The position numbers and the translations under genes are program-made. The notes under the pieces are model-generated. The model made no database searches. It worked only from the letters and a program-made list of their open reading frames with translations, and was not told the origin of the DNA. Below are positions 1 through 11,317 of a stretch of DNA of 64,000 nt, piece after piece. This DNA comes from Rhexocercosporidium sp. MPI-PUGE-AT-0058 (taxonomy: Eukaryota > Ascomycota > Leotiomycetes > Helotiales). The DNA lies in the NCBI GenBank assembly GCA_020746875.1, contig JAGTJL010000011.1:806001-870000 (forward strand), given 5' to 3'. The first letter of the stretch is position 1, and every line of letters begins with the position of its first letter.

Positions 1-633
1 CACTGACTACTGGAATCGCTGCTACCGCGGCGAACATTTTCTGGGGTTGGTTTCTTGATCTCAAAGTCTTTTCTCGACCGAAGGTTGCCAGAATCGCTTG
101 GTTCTCTTTCGTGACCATCATGTTGTCTCTCTTTGGATGGCAAATTGCCAATCAGAAGAAGTATGAGGACATTATCCCGAAAGTCACACTTGACTGGGAT
201 ACTCCTGGTTTCGGAAGAGCGTTCGCTTCGACTGTTTTGTTTCGGTAAGCTCGTTGTCACTAGAACGAGGAGTAAACAAATTCTGACCTTTTGCAGATTT
301 ATGAACGAGAGCCATTACATGTTCGTGTATTGGATCATCGGGACCTTCAATAACGATATCGAAACCCTCACTCTCAGCGTGGGAATTGTTCGATCCTTTG
401 AGTCTTTCGGATCGGCGGTCTCTTTCGGTCTCGGTGCCGCCCATGGTGTCTCTCCAATGGCAAACCTCGTGACAGCTTTTGTGATGTTCGTTATCTGCAT
501 CCCAACCACATCTTTGGTCGTGTTCCAGGTCCCAGAGCATCCGACTGAGAGAGAATTGCTAATTGAGGAGTCGACTGACGATATCGTGGTGGGCAAAGCG
601 GCTGTTGCACCTGAAAGGGGCCTCGAGGTCTGA
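1..633 (+). CDS. UNC93-like MFS membrane transporter, 3' part
   Basis: C-terminal part of a multi-spanning membrane protein of the fungal UNC93-like (DUF895) branch of the major facilitator superfamily; the 5' end lies outside the window. Two exons are seen: 1..244 and 297..633, joined by a 52 nt intron (donor GTAAGC, acceptor TTTGCAG) in phase 2, giving ...STVLFRFMNESHYMFVYW. Hydrophobic segments include TGIAATAANIFWGWF, IAWFSFVTIMLSLFGW, FGSAVSFGLGAAHG and VTAFVMFVICIPTTSLVVF. It ends in a short acidic cytosolic tail. Substrate cannot be read from sequence; this branch is functionally poorly characterised. The frame is fixed by the splice join and an unbroken run to the TGA at 631-633. Confidence 0.8.
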
Positions 634-1224
634 GTCGAGCTTTTTCTTAAAGCTGCCTCGCTTTCGATTAGGTTTCGAACACTATTAGCGCTGTCTCAAG
701 CTCGACACGTCCTCTCTTCTCAATCTGGGAGATCCCTTCAATATTAAATTATTTTCTATCTACATATTCATTTTCGCTTAGAAAAGGGACCCTCTTATAG
801 CAGTGGCATAGGGAAAAGCGGTCATGCAGCCCCAAGGGGAGTTAAATCTCGCCTAGTGTGAGAAGGTATGCCTAAAGAGCTATTTTGTGTATCTATCAAA
901 TTAAGAGGATTGGAACCCGGCCTTAGTGTCCTGGTGGTGCGCTTTTGCGCGCTATCTTTAACGCTATTTGTCCTAGTTACCGCCGTTCTCTCGGCAATGA
1001 CGGGATGACGAAGCTTAGCCTTGCAACACAGCACAAGAGGAATGCGATATTTGACCCTCACTTATCTCCTTAATTATCCCCAAATATTTTTGCATGCTCT
1101 TGATTTCAAAACGACAAATATCGAATCTTGCGAATTACAGGCACAAAACCATTAGTGAATACACTTCTGGCGACTGTCGCTTACTATCAAGTCGACAAGC
1201 ATCCTTCTAATCTCACCCTCAAAA
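634..1224. other. Intergenic, nothing recognised
   Basis: 3' flank of the UNC93-like gene and the spacer to the next small ORF. Short open frames here have no family features or plausible splice structure. Confidence 0.5.
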
Positions 1225-1692
1225 ATGGCAAAACAAAGAACACTGCGCAATTTCTGGAGGCATCGGTCTGGTGCGAACGACAAGAGTCGTTTGTTGCACC
1301 CGCCTCCTTATGAATTCCCTGGCGAGGGTCACCTCAAACCGAGATCGAAGCTCGCGTTTACTCTCAAATTCTTTCGTTTCTCTTCCACAGAGCCAAAACT
1401 AGAGCCACGGATTTTGGCTACTGATATCCCTCAGTGGTGTTGGTCCATTTTACAGTGCAGAGAGTGGATAGCAGCAGTTCTGATGCATTACATGAACTAC
1501 GGGCGGCCTGTCGCTGTTTCCATGGCGGGGAGATTCGAAGGATACGGCCCAAATATTTATTTACGAGACAGACAGGAATGGATCAAGATACTGGGAGAGC
1601 ACAATGGAAGGGGCGTCTATGAAATGATTTTAAGTGTTCGACGGTCCAAAGGTGCAGTGCCAAAAAAAAATCACGATACCTCACTGGGGTGA
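1225..1692 (+). CDS. Small hypothetical protein
   Basis: Single-exon open frame of 155 aa starting MAKQRTLRNFWRHRSG and ending at the TGA at 1690-1692. I do not recognise a family. The N-terminal third is basic and proline-containing (PPPYEFPGEGHLKP). The middle holds IPQWCWSILQCREWIAAVLMHY, and the C-terminal half reads like a compact fold (RPVAVSMAGRFEGYGPNIYL, then WIKILGEHNGRGVYEMILSV). No signal peptide or clear membrane segment. Open-frame length and composition favour a real gene over chance, but there is no second line of evidence and it could be an unsupported ORF. Confidence 0.35.
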   Translation: MAKQRTLRNFWRHRSGANDKSRLLHPPPYEFPGEGHLKPRSKLAFTLKFFRFSSTEPKLEPRILATDIPQWCWSILQCREWIAAVLMHYMNYGRPVAVSMAGRFEGYGPNIYLRDRQEWIKILGEHNGRGVYEMILSVRRSKGAVPKKNHDTSLG

Positions 1693-2723
1693 TTAAGTAG
1701 GCTTTATTAAGTCTGCCACGGTCAGTTACTATCAGATGTGGAATCGGATTGAGCTCGCTGGTGTATTTTCCCGAAGACAGGTGGTTAAATCTACAAAGCG
1801 AAGACTAGAACCGCCCGGGATTATTAGGAGGTCGTATATTATTCCTTGTTAGCGGATATTAGGTAGATTGCATCAAATAGGTTTCCAGCGCCATAGATAG
1901 AAGCACTCTTGCATTCCTAAGGGATCATATTATCAATGGTTCTCTCCTTTTACAACACTACCAATCAGCCGCGGTACCCCGCGGATTAACTGGTCGTCTT
2001 TATCTCGGAAAATATTCGTAGAATAATAGTTCTTTCTTTTCCTCTAATACATATTACATTTAAAGCTAGTTAATCTTCCTTTCTTGTAGTTCAACCCTCT
2101 CTAGTTCCTCGCTCTCTGTAACCTCTCTTATTCTACGCCTTTTGGGTTTTCTCCTGGCATCATATTTGAAACGAGATATTTTTGATTTTGCAGGAATTTA
2201 TAAATATTTACTGATATTGATAATCGAGCGGATAGTATTGGGAACTATTGCCCATGGAAAGTAAACAGCAATAATTCCCAAATCTACTGTCTCAGACAGA
2301 ACTAATAAAAACATCGACATAATGAGCTCAAAGAACTGTCAGTGTAGCCCTTAAGATTGAGCATTCAGAAGTACACTAATTTAAACAGTAATAAGCGAGA
2401 GAAGGACAAGGCGTCAGCCAAATCAGCCAACTAAGTGAATGTTTTGGAAGATTTTCTGCTGCGAGTCTGACAGGTGATTTCTCAGGAAGGAGGAACTGAA
2501 TTTGCAAGGCCGATTCAGAAAGTTCTTACTCAAGTTTCGGGGGCAGTAAGTCACTCCGGTCACTCCCCTTGTCTTATCATTCGTCTCGCTTGTCTAAGTT
2601 GACTGCCAACCCAATAACCGGTGGCGATGAGTAACACACCTCTCATATCTCAAGACTGAAATGTTACCAAGTCTATGAGGTAGTTGCTAATCACCTTTTC
2701 ACGTAGCCTGCTGGATTCTATGG
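1693..2723. other. Intergenic, partly AT-rich
   Basis: About 1 kb with no convincing gene; 1830-2250 is AT-rich with short runs of T. It ends at the TA dinucleotide that flanks the MITE at 2726. Confidence 0.5.
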
Positions 2724-2725
2724 TA

Positions 2726-2896
2726 CAGTAGGGTGCATTTAGTCTTCGCACCCCCCTTGTATATTTTACCTAGCGTGCTAAAATATAGGTGATTTTGGGG
2801 ATCCAGGATATGAACTGCGCAGTTCAGGAAGCCTGAAACACTAGACGCTAGCGGCCGCTTACAAGGGAAGGTGGGAAGACTAAATGCACCCTACTG
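2726..2896. mobile_element. Tc1/mariner-type MITE (171 bp)
   Basis: Short non-autonomous inverted-repeat element. The left terminal repeat (2726-2761) starts CAGTAGGGTGCATTTAGTC. The right one (2860-2896) is its reverse complement with a few mismatches, ending GCACCCTACTG. Both ends are bordered by TA (2724-2725 and 2897-2898), the target-site duplication expected of Tc1/mariner transposition. The interior also folds: a GAACTGCGCAGTTC palindrome near 2813-2826 and CTAGCG/CGCTAG arms. No coding capacity. The right repeat overlaps the last codons and the stop of the kinase-SH3 gene on minus. Confidence 0.8.
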
Positions 2897-5465
2897 TACA
2901 GTATTTGTAATTAGAATCCGACGAATGAAGCATATCAGCTTCCTGGACAGTCTCCTCGCTGGCAGGTAGTACTTCGACGTAGTTGATGGGGAATAACACC
3001 ACCTGCCCGTTGAGTTCCCCTTTCCACCAATCCATGTAAAAATATTCTACGAGTCGAATGACATCGCCCCGCCGAAAGTGCATCTCGCTTGCTCCTGGCT
3101 CACCGAAGTTGAAAATGGCTCGAACATGAGTAACATTATCTCGGTGGAGGTTTTTTGTGGTTGGGATCGGTATTCTGATGACCAGGTTGGCCGGAAATTC
3201 GAAGGTCATCCCATCAAGCCTCCCTCGCCACCAATGATCGTTGATGATCTTGTTCACAAGGATGATGTCGCCTTTCTTGAAGTGCTCATATGGACCCTTC
3301 GCACGAACAGCAAAGGATTGGAAAGTTCCAAAGACTGAATGTGAGCAGCCTCGGGAATGCAAAGTTTTGGATCCTCCAATATTCAACGGGTTTGGACAGA
3401 CTCGTGTCCTGGCCGTGCCTCCAAAATGACAAGTCTATTTGAGTCAGTCTAGTACCACCAAAAACAATCTCTCGCATGTTCTCACCTGAGCGGAGAACTC
3501 ATCTAGCGAATCACCGCAGTTCTCAAGGATTCCAATACCAAGAGTGCCAACATCAGCATTAGAGCCAGTCTGCAGGTTGTCGATACCTCCACGTAGACCA
3601 GGAGGATCCAGTGCTAAGTGCGAGATGGCTTGATTGTTGAGGTACTTACGTACGAAATCTTTGCTGTGAAGACACTGTGATGAAAGGTCGTTTATCCAAG
3701 CTGGGTTCTGCAGTTTCTGGCGGAGGCCGTAACGAAACTTTGCATCGGGCTCTAATCGTTCCAAATGTTCTTCCATCAGTTCGACCTATTCGACCAATTA
3801 GATTCAGTAAACGCTCCGAACGGCGATCCAGGTGCTTGCTTGTATCAACTTATCTGGCTGTAGACTTAATGACGGAGTCAAGGATTTCCTGAGCCCGCTG
3901 GCTTGGTCAAATTTCTCGTTAGTGACTTCTGCTTCCTTAATTGGCTTGACAGTCGTCTCTGACAACGAAGTCACCAAGGGTTTTCTTCTCATGTTTGTTG
4001 AGATATTTGGCTTTTGCGTCTGGTCTGCTATAAGGGTAGGTCGAGATGTGGAAGGCGACGCGATTGATACAAGCCCCTCGTGGGTTTTCGTAGCGTAACC
4101 ATTTCCCGAAACATCCAGATCCGTAAAGCTGCGTAAAACCTCGACTGCTTGGATCGGGGTTTCCAACGAAATTCTTTTGTAAGTGTGGTCTGAGTTGAAA
4201 CTCTTTAGCAAGATGTGCCAGAAGGATAGCTATACTTCATTGCTCACCAGAAAGAATCCATAGGTGCTGTAGAGCTTGAGATGCAGGGGGCCTATCTGTC
4301 GGCTGGGTAGTGAGGAGTTGTCGCAGGAATTTAGAGCATTCACTCGTGATGCCGCTGTCGAAGAGGGCATCATAGGGGAAAAGGGACTTATCATCGCAGT
4401 ACTTCATCAGGGACTTTCCGGGTGGGAAGGGAACAGTGCCAGTGATGAGACGATAGATGATACACCCAAGGGCCCATATGTCAACGGAGTTCGTATAGTG
4501 GTCATGGGAATCCTCTGCATTCAAGTAATTCAGTATTTCCGGAGCCATGTATGACTGTGTCCCATTTTTGGTATAGAACGCAGTGGTGTCGGTCAACCTC
4601 TTGCTCAAACCGAAGTCAGCAAGCTTGACCCACCATAACGGAGGGCCATTGACAACTAAGACATTCTGTATGTTCTCAGTTTAGCCCAAAGCTTTTCATC
4701 TGCGGGTGTTTTTAACCCACCTGTGGCTTCCGGTCCCGATGTGCGAAGGATTCTGCATGCATGATTCGTAGGCCAGAAAGTATCTGTTCCGCGATACTTC
4801 TGGTCTCGGACTCCGGTATCCTTCCTGAATTTGCAATCACGTTCTTCTCCAGGTCTCCGAGAGACACATACTCCATCGCGAGGAAGACATCAGAGCCGTC
4901 TTTGAACCACCCGAAGAAATCGACGAAAACCGCGGCCTCGGACCATCTGAGCAATTCAGAGTTAGCAGGAGATTCAAGATGTGTGTGTATTAGCAGATTT
5001 TCAGATGCGCCTGCCTCTAAGTCCTAACCCACAATTCTAGCCTACACTTGATAAGTTATGTATGACAAAATGTTTCGTACTGTGATGGTTAGCTACTTGC
5101 ATCCAACTAGATTCTAGATCGGTTGTTAGGAGACTGACCTTAGGCTTGGAGAATTCAAGCAGCGCTTTCAACTCCTTCTCACACTCGCTATTACTGAGCG
5201 TTACACTCGTCGTCGGAATCCTCTTCACAGCTCTCGCTTTCCCATCTTCTTTATTCCTCTCCAGCCTGACCTCTCCAAACCCGCCTCGACCTAGAAACTG
5301 CTCCACTTCCCATATCTTCTTATGCTGTTGTCGCCTCACATTCCTCGCCGGGTCCGATATGAAATGTATCTCCTCAACTCTGTCTTTGAACACTGTCGCA
5401 TCAATACGCCAGTGGTCAATATCGGAGGACATGTTTGCTAGGGGTAGCCTCGTGGTTTCGGGCAT
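2880..5465 (-). CDS. Ser/Thr protein kinase with two C-terminal SH3 domains
   Basis: Six exons reconstruct a 736 aa protein: 5465-5139, 5023-4721, 4665-4248, 4189-3866, 3769-3486, 3434-2880; the exon 4/5 junction is least certain. The kinase domain (about residues 52-345) has the glycine loop GRGGFGEV (59-66), the VAIK-type lysine AVKRI (K81), HRDRKPQN (204-211), DFGLS (227-231), YMAPEIL and DIWALGCIIYRLITG. All catalytic residues are present, so it is probably active. The usual HRDLK leucine is Arg, and an insert of about 25 residues lies between alpha-C and beta-4 (residues 110-134). A Ser/Thr-rich linker follows, then two SH3 folds: about 590-640 (HFKKGDIILVNK, DHWWRGRLDG, FPANLV) and 655-708 (VRAIFNF, DWWKGELNG, FPINYVEVL). 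The last five codons and the TAG come from the MITE repeat. It is divergent from the pseudokinase gene at 5895; substrate unknown. Confidence 0.75.
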
Positions 5466-5894
5466 CAATTGAAGTCGAGGCAGCGATTCGAGACCGCAAC
5501 TAGTCGAGGCTTGCTACTTCGCTTTGTGCTTCTTGCAAAGGTCGTCTCTATCTTGAGAAAGAGGTTCGACGCCGGCTTTCAAACATAATTATTCCTGTTC
5601 GGATTCGAGATCTCAGCCTCGAATATTCAGCAGGGGTCAGAATACCCCGCCATCCCTATCTCGGTGAGTTGGGGGCTGAATATTCAGCGCTTAGGCGCTA
5701 GACCAATCACTGGCTGATGCTGGTATGGGCTGAGTTTCAGATGGGCAGTGCAATTTGTGGTGTGCAGGTGAAAATAATAAGACTCTGAACCCAGCTCCAG
5801 AACAAAGCTAAAACACCCAGGTCGAAAATCGGATTGACATATCACAGAATTCAATTGGAAAATTCTTGCCGCATTCTAGACCAAATATCTTAAT
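5466..5894. promoter_or_regulatory. Bidirectional promoter region
   Basis: 429 bp between the divergent start codons of the kinase-SH3 gene (5465, minus) and the HeLo-like/pseudokinase gene (5895, plus). No other gene fits here, so both promoters must lie in or across it. A repeated AATATTCAGC-type motif occurs (near 5617 and 5675). No specific factor site can be named. Confidence 0.5.
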
Positions 5895-7769
5895 ATGGCG
5901 GAAACTCTTGGTGCAGCTTTGGCCGTTGTAGCATTTGCAGACCAATGCCTGAAGTAAGAAAGATTGAGCTCTACTTCAGATACGTGCTGATTTGATTCAG
6001 ATATGGAAACAAGTTCGTGAAAAGATGTAAGAGCTATCTTCACGCAGAAGAGGAGGCTGTCGAGTATGTTTGTCCAATTTTAGTTCTTGCCTGAGAGCCA
6101 CTCGGCTTACAACCATAAACAGGCTTCTGGTATCAATTGAAGTTAACTGGCTGAAAATGGAAACGCAAATCGGCATTCTCAAGCGTGTGGCAGCGGCTGG
6201 CCAACTCTCAAAAGCTCTCCAAACGATGCAATCCCAAGTGCTATCACAACTGGAAGGCAAACTCAAAACAGCGAGTCTCATCATCGAACAACTCATGGCC
6301 GAGAAACGAGAAGAGCAGAAAGCAAGAGCTAAGAAAGACCCCAAGAACGCGAATTGGAATCACGATGACCGAGATATTACTGCTGTGATTAAGGACTTTG
6401 GAGGTATGAGAGCCAACTCGAAATTGAAGTATGTTCACAAGAAGAAAGCTCTACTGGAGATTATTCAAGATATCGAGAGGTGGCAAGCGAGATACGACCC
6501 GACGTGGATTTTGATCATGCAGATGTCGAGCAAGAATATCGATGAGGAGTTGGAGCAACAGGAGAAAAATCCGAAGCGAGAGCAGATACCCATCATTAGC
6601 GCGGCGAAAGGGATTCGTGATGCGGTGCGGGCAAGTCAGGAGATGAATGTTCCGGATCGAGGTACTGTCTGGATCTCAAACGACGAAATCGATTTAAATC
6701 CTACGCGGATCCCTCATTCGTCCGTCGAATTCTCTCTACTTAATCACGAGAAGAGCATGGTGCTCATCGACACCATGATCTCAAATACAGCGGCAAATGC
6801 GAACAGCACCACGAAAGAAGTGCGGAATCTAGCTCGGATCCTAGCTGAAGTCGACCCCTCCACATTCGGTCTTCTGAAATGTCAAGGTGTGATTCGAGTA
6901 CCAAAGTCAAACTCATTCAATGCGCTTTCCGACTTCAAATTCATCTTCGAAGTCCCAGCTCAGCTGTCAAGTCCACAGAGTCTTCGAGCCGTCTTGCTAT
7001 CCGGGAAATTATATCCTCTGGACGAGCGCTTAGAGCTCGCCAAGAAACTCGCCAGCTCAGTGCTATTCGTACACACCATGCAATTCGTGCACAAGAACAT
7101 TCGTCCTGAGACTATTGTTGTTTTTGAGAACGAACATTCCACTATCGGCGCGCCGTACCTTGCCGGATTTCAGAAGTTCCGTATCGAGGACGGCAACACT
7201 TTTTTGGTGGGGGATAGTTTGTGGGATCACAATCTTTGTAAGAATTCTTTTGACGAGATTGACTTATATATTTGTTGATTGAAATATCAGATCGCCATCC
7301 AGGTCGACAAGGAACTCTACCTGAAATGCAGTACCAAATGCAACACGACATCTACAGCCTCGGTGTCGTATTGCTAGAAATAGGTCTTTGGACATCCTTC
7401 GCGTCTCCTGATCTGGAGACTTCTTCAATGCACCCAAACCCAGTCCTGGGGCCAGCAAACCTTGATTCTGCCATTCCACCACAAGGCACACCCACCAAAC
7501 TAAAAGGTCATCTCGAAGCTCTTGCCAAGAACGAGTTGCCTTCACGCTTGGGAAAGCGATTTACAGAGATCGTCCTGCAATGCCTGCAATGTCTTGACAA
7601 GAACATCCAGATCGAAGGAGAAAGCAGTGATGAGAAGGAAGGGAGAGACTCTGGGTTCGGAGTTGGCGTTGGTGGAGATGATGAGGAGATAGTCGATGAA
7701 GACGGTGTTGTGATAGGGGTTCGGTATATTGAGAATGTGCTACAGAAGTTGTTGGAGATCACCGTGTGA
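5895..7769 (+). CDS. HeLo-like helical domain protein with C-terminal pseudokinase
   Basis: Four exons (5895-5953, 6001-6063, 6123-7237, 7291-7769; all GT..AG and frame-consistent) give 571 aa. The N-terminus MAETLGAALAVVAFADQC followed by about 200 mostly helical, charged residues resembles fungal HeLo/HeLo-like domains, which in HET-S-type proteins form membrane-targeting toxic bundles. The C-terminal half (about 215-560) has a kinase-like layout: SLRAVLLSGKLYPLDERL, LASSVLFVHTMQFVHKN, then HKNIRPET (364-371) where HRDLKPEN is expected, LAGFQKFR (about 386) in place of DFG, and DIYSLGVVLLEIGLW as the alpha-F region. The catalytic Asp of HRD and the DFG Asp are both missing, so it is a pseudokinase. 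Domain order (helical bundle + pseudokinase) parallels MLKL. The HeLo-like call is by N-terminal pattern only. Confidence 0.65.
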
Positions 7770-10740
7770 TGCTGATATGAGATCCAGGATGATGGAATTA
7801 GCTGTATGTGTTTCCATCCATGCAAGTCAAGGTTTTAAGTATTTGTTTACCACTAGATTCCTCGTTCTCAAGCGAGCGCTAAGCGAGATATCTGTTTTCC
7901 TAGCTAGGAAACCCCAAAAAGATGAATGTAATAGGCAACAGAATATCTGATAACTGTTTACTATACGAGGTCTTGTCCTACGACGGCCCTCCGCAAGCTC
8001 CGGGATCACGGGACCTCGCTTCGCAGCGGTCTTTTAATTAAAAGCTTTTTATTAATGATTTAAACTCTAGCTTTAAATTGTTTTCAGCTTTTATTTATAA
8101 TAATTTATAAGATATTTACTTCTATTACTTACTTATATTTTAATTTTTAATCCAGCCTCTGCCGCTTCGCTAAAATCCTTATAAACGGCCCTACGCAAGC
8201 AGTCTTTTATAAAATATTATGTAACGCTTGTTTCCCCTCTTTTTATAAATCATAATTCTTTTTAAAGCTTTTGGTAAAGTGGAATAAGGGCTTTAAATAT
8301 TATGTTATTAAAGAAAGGGTCTCTTATTCGCCTTTGTTAAGGTAATCATTTTAGTGTATTTCGATATTAATAAGGAGCTTAGAGAGTCGTAATTTATAAG
8401 CGTATATATCGAGAGCCTTTCGTAAAGCTAAAGCGCGTTGAATTATATAAAAAAACGCGTTCTAACGTATTTTATTATTAAAGACTATTTTCTATTGCTT
8501 TTTAGTAGCCTTACTAACGTTATATTCTTTTTGTAAGTCGAAAAACAAGTCCGTACGCTTTCTAGAGGCTATAACGTATGCTATTAAGTTATGGAGCTTT
8601 CTTAGCTCTTCGCGACGCTTCTAAAGAGCTTACTTTTCACTTGGCCTCCTGCTGTTATATTCGTCTTCAAAGCTCGTCGAATCTTAATTAAATAAATATT
8701 ACTTAGCGATTAAATTAATAACGTGCTTTATATAACGTAATCTCCGTGTTTTCGGGTTAAAGTTAAGTGTATTACATCAGCAAAAAATTTCGCGGACGCC
8801 CAGAAATCGAATCCGCCATTTTCGCCATTTTCGCTAAAAGGCCGCCTTTAACGCTTAAAGCCGCCTTTTTAAATTTTAATCGGTCGCTGGTGTTAAAAGC
8901 GCCAGTTTATTTTAATAAACGCTAAGCCTAATTAAGTAATTTTTTATAAATATAATTTAAACGCTAAAATATTATAATTTTTAAAAAAAATTCTTAGCAT
9001 TTTTTTAACTAACCGAATCCGGTTAGATTAGCGTTAATTTTAAGTTTCGCTTATATTTCGTCGGGCACGTCTTAAAAACTAATCTCGCTAAAGCTCTTAC
9101 GCTATGAATATCCACGCTAAAAAAATTATAATAAGAAAATCGTTCGTTTCGGGTAAATTATATGCGCACGCTAGCCGGCCCTAGCCCTAATCGGGCGTTA
9201 TAAGAGGCATATTTATTATTATTATATTATTAATATTATTAATACTTTTATAAACTTTATTAATATATTAAATAAAATAAAATAATAATGCCTCATTTTT
9301 AAAAGTAGGGTTATAATACGCTAGTCTATTTCGGCGCTTTCGGCGCTTTCGGCGCGCTTTTAATTTACTATAGTGAGAAACTGTCCCTAAAATTTTCGAC
9401 ATGCAACTTTGGCTCCAAAAGCGCCAGAATGGCGCTTTTGGCGCCGTTGGCGGACGTCCGCTTCTCGATTTTTTTGCAGATGTATTAAGCTTTAAAAGTA
9501 TAGTATCGTTATTTATTACGTTATTAAAAACGAAGTAATTAATATTAATAGAAGTGATTCTAAAGCGTAAAAGGAAAAGTAAAAGAATTAAAGCTTAATT
9601 TATAAAAGTAAGCTTAAAAGAATCGTTAGTAGAAGAGCAACTTACTAATATCGGTCTTATTATGCTTTAGCAGCTCTGGCAGGCTAATTAGACGTGTAAC
9701 TGCCTTATCCCTGTTATTAATAAAATGAATTATAATTATAATAATATTAAGCTTCTCTTTCTTTGAACTTTACTTATTAAAAAAGAGGTAAACTTTCGAT
9801 TTAACGTCTTTAATCTCTTATATAATATAAGGCTTAAAGAAAACAAATATATTATATATCTATTAACTTATAGTTAACGCTGAATCAGGAAGAGCTTTTA
9901 AAGTTATAGAATTAACGATTAAAAAGAGCTTTTAAAAAGAAGAAAAGACCGATTTTTAATATTTAATATTATTTATTATAACTTATTAAATGTAGGCATT
10001 CTTAAATTCAAGATGGCGGAAAAGTATGATTTTAGCGTAATCTCTATCTACGACCTCAAAAGCTTATAATTTAATAAGTTTTATAAGTTCTGTTATAGTA
10101 GAAGCGGGTAGTTGTTAAATATCTCCGTATTTATTAGGGAAATAGTGAGTTATAAGGTGTGTTTCGATATTCCGGAGTATATTCGTTGAAAAAGTAGTCT
10201 CCTTATGGCGATTAAAGAGAAGGTTATGATAGCTTACTAATTAGCTAATTAGTAAGAGCAGACTGGGTAGTACATATAGCGTTTATAGCTTTAAAAAGCT
10301 CTATTAAATAGTATTTAAGCTGCTATACTTATTAAGTCTGTGGTCGTTTAGATGCTAGAGCTAGGGTCTTTCCCCGTAGTAAATTAGTTATAATTACTGG
10401 CTTATTATCAAACAAAAGCTCTCTAAAGTTATATAAAAAGTAATTAGGTAAAAGAGCGGTATTCTGAGGTTTATAAGGGTCGTAATTAGCGTTATATTAA
10501 AGCAAGGGGATTCAATAAGAATCCTTTAGCTTGACTTGCGCCGAAGAAGCTAAAGATTCTATTATACGCCGAAAAGCGCTTTATATAAGTGCAATAATAC
10601 TTATAGAAGGTATAAATGAAGTTTATAACGTATTCTCGTCGATATTAATAAGAGAAGTTGATCGAGATATAATAAATAGAGATATTAAGAAGTTAAAGTT
10701 AAAGTTAATAGTGAAAATAGCTAAAAGATGATTATAAGGA
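7770..10740. other. AT-rich island of RIP-mutated repeats
   Basis: After about 8040 the sequence turns strongly AT-rich, with many TA-containing runs and no long open frames, as expected of RIP-mutated transposon remnants. 10009-10530 read on plus gives stretches of plausible protein broken by many TAG/TAA codons, but I could not assign a family. The 66-codon open frame at 10531-10731 belongs to this debris. A putative 708 bp inverted-repeat element lies at 8775-9482. Confidence 0.6.
8775..9482. mobile_element. Candidate non-autonomous TIR element
   Basis: The ends are inverted copies: CATCAGCAAAAAATTTCGCG at the left (8775) and, read on minus, CATCTGCAAAAAAATCGAG at the right (ending 9482), followed by matching CGGACG...CC sequence inside. 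Both are flanked by TA. The arms contain GC-rich GGCGCTTTTGGCGCC-like palindromes, unlike the AT-rich interior. No transposase is readable. The match is about 25 bp and imperfect, so this may be a fragment of a larger repeat. Confidence 0.4.
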
Positions 10741-11317
10741 AATTCTACGATTCTGCCGGGTTTCACCGCTTAATTTAGGCTCCTGGGACTACTAAAACAC
10801 ACTAATTTAGTGGCTAAAAACATGCGAATTTAGCCCTATTAATGACCTTATTACAGTCAAAATTAAAGGTACTAGCTTATAAGCGCTTATAAGCTAACTT
10901 TTAAGCAAGCTGATTAGCTTATAAATATTCTACAGCTGACTGGCTTACGTCAAAAGCTCAACTTACCGACTTGCTTATAAGCTAGCTGACTTATTGGATG
11001 CTCTGAGCGTGAGTTTAACAACTTCCCTGCAATCTCACAGCTCTAACGTTCTCAGATGTCGACTTTGTGATTCGAAACTGGAATTAAATGGAACGACTGC
11101 GGTACGGTTAGACTGGAAACATCAATCTCCCGGGGAAGGAGCCGCTGTAAATAAGTAATCGTTATCTAATAAATATGATGCGCCCTTTGTCTCAACAGCT
11201 CGGAAGCCGCATGTAATGAAGCATCAGGTGAATATTACCTTAGGAGTCTCCCCTCACGGACACACCAACGCCTGCCTTCTAAACACTTTATTTGTTCATG
11301 TTCCGAATTTTGTGATG
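10741..11317. other. Transition out of the AT-rich island
   Basis: 10870-10985 is dense in AGCTTATAAGC-type palindromic words in both orientations. From about 11000 base composition returns to normal. No gene is supported on plus; open frames on plus from 11216 are antisense shadows of the minus-strand membrane protein gene. Confidence 0.45.

Noticed and set aside
4712..5139. Apparent frameshift between exon 1 and exon 2 of the kinase gene (acceptor CTCAG before TGGTCCGAG leaves the wrong phase)
   Set aside because: An upstream TTAG acceptor at 5024-5025 keeps the frame open and adds about 25 residues (DLEAGASENLL...), so no lesion is needed.
10531..10731. 66-codon open frame in the AT-rich island
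   Set aside because: Flanked by dense stops in the same frame, AT-biased composition, no family signal; a chance opening in RIP debris.
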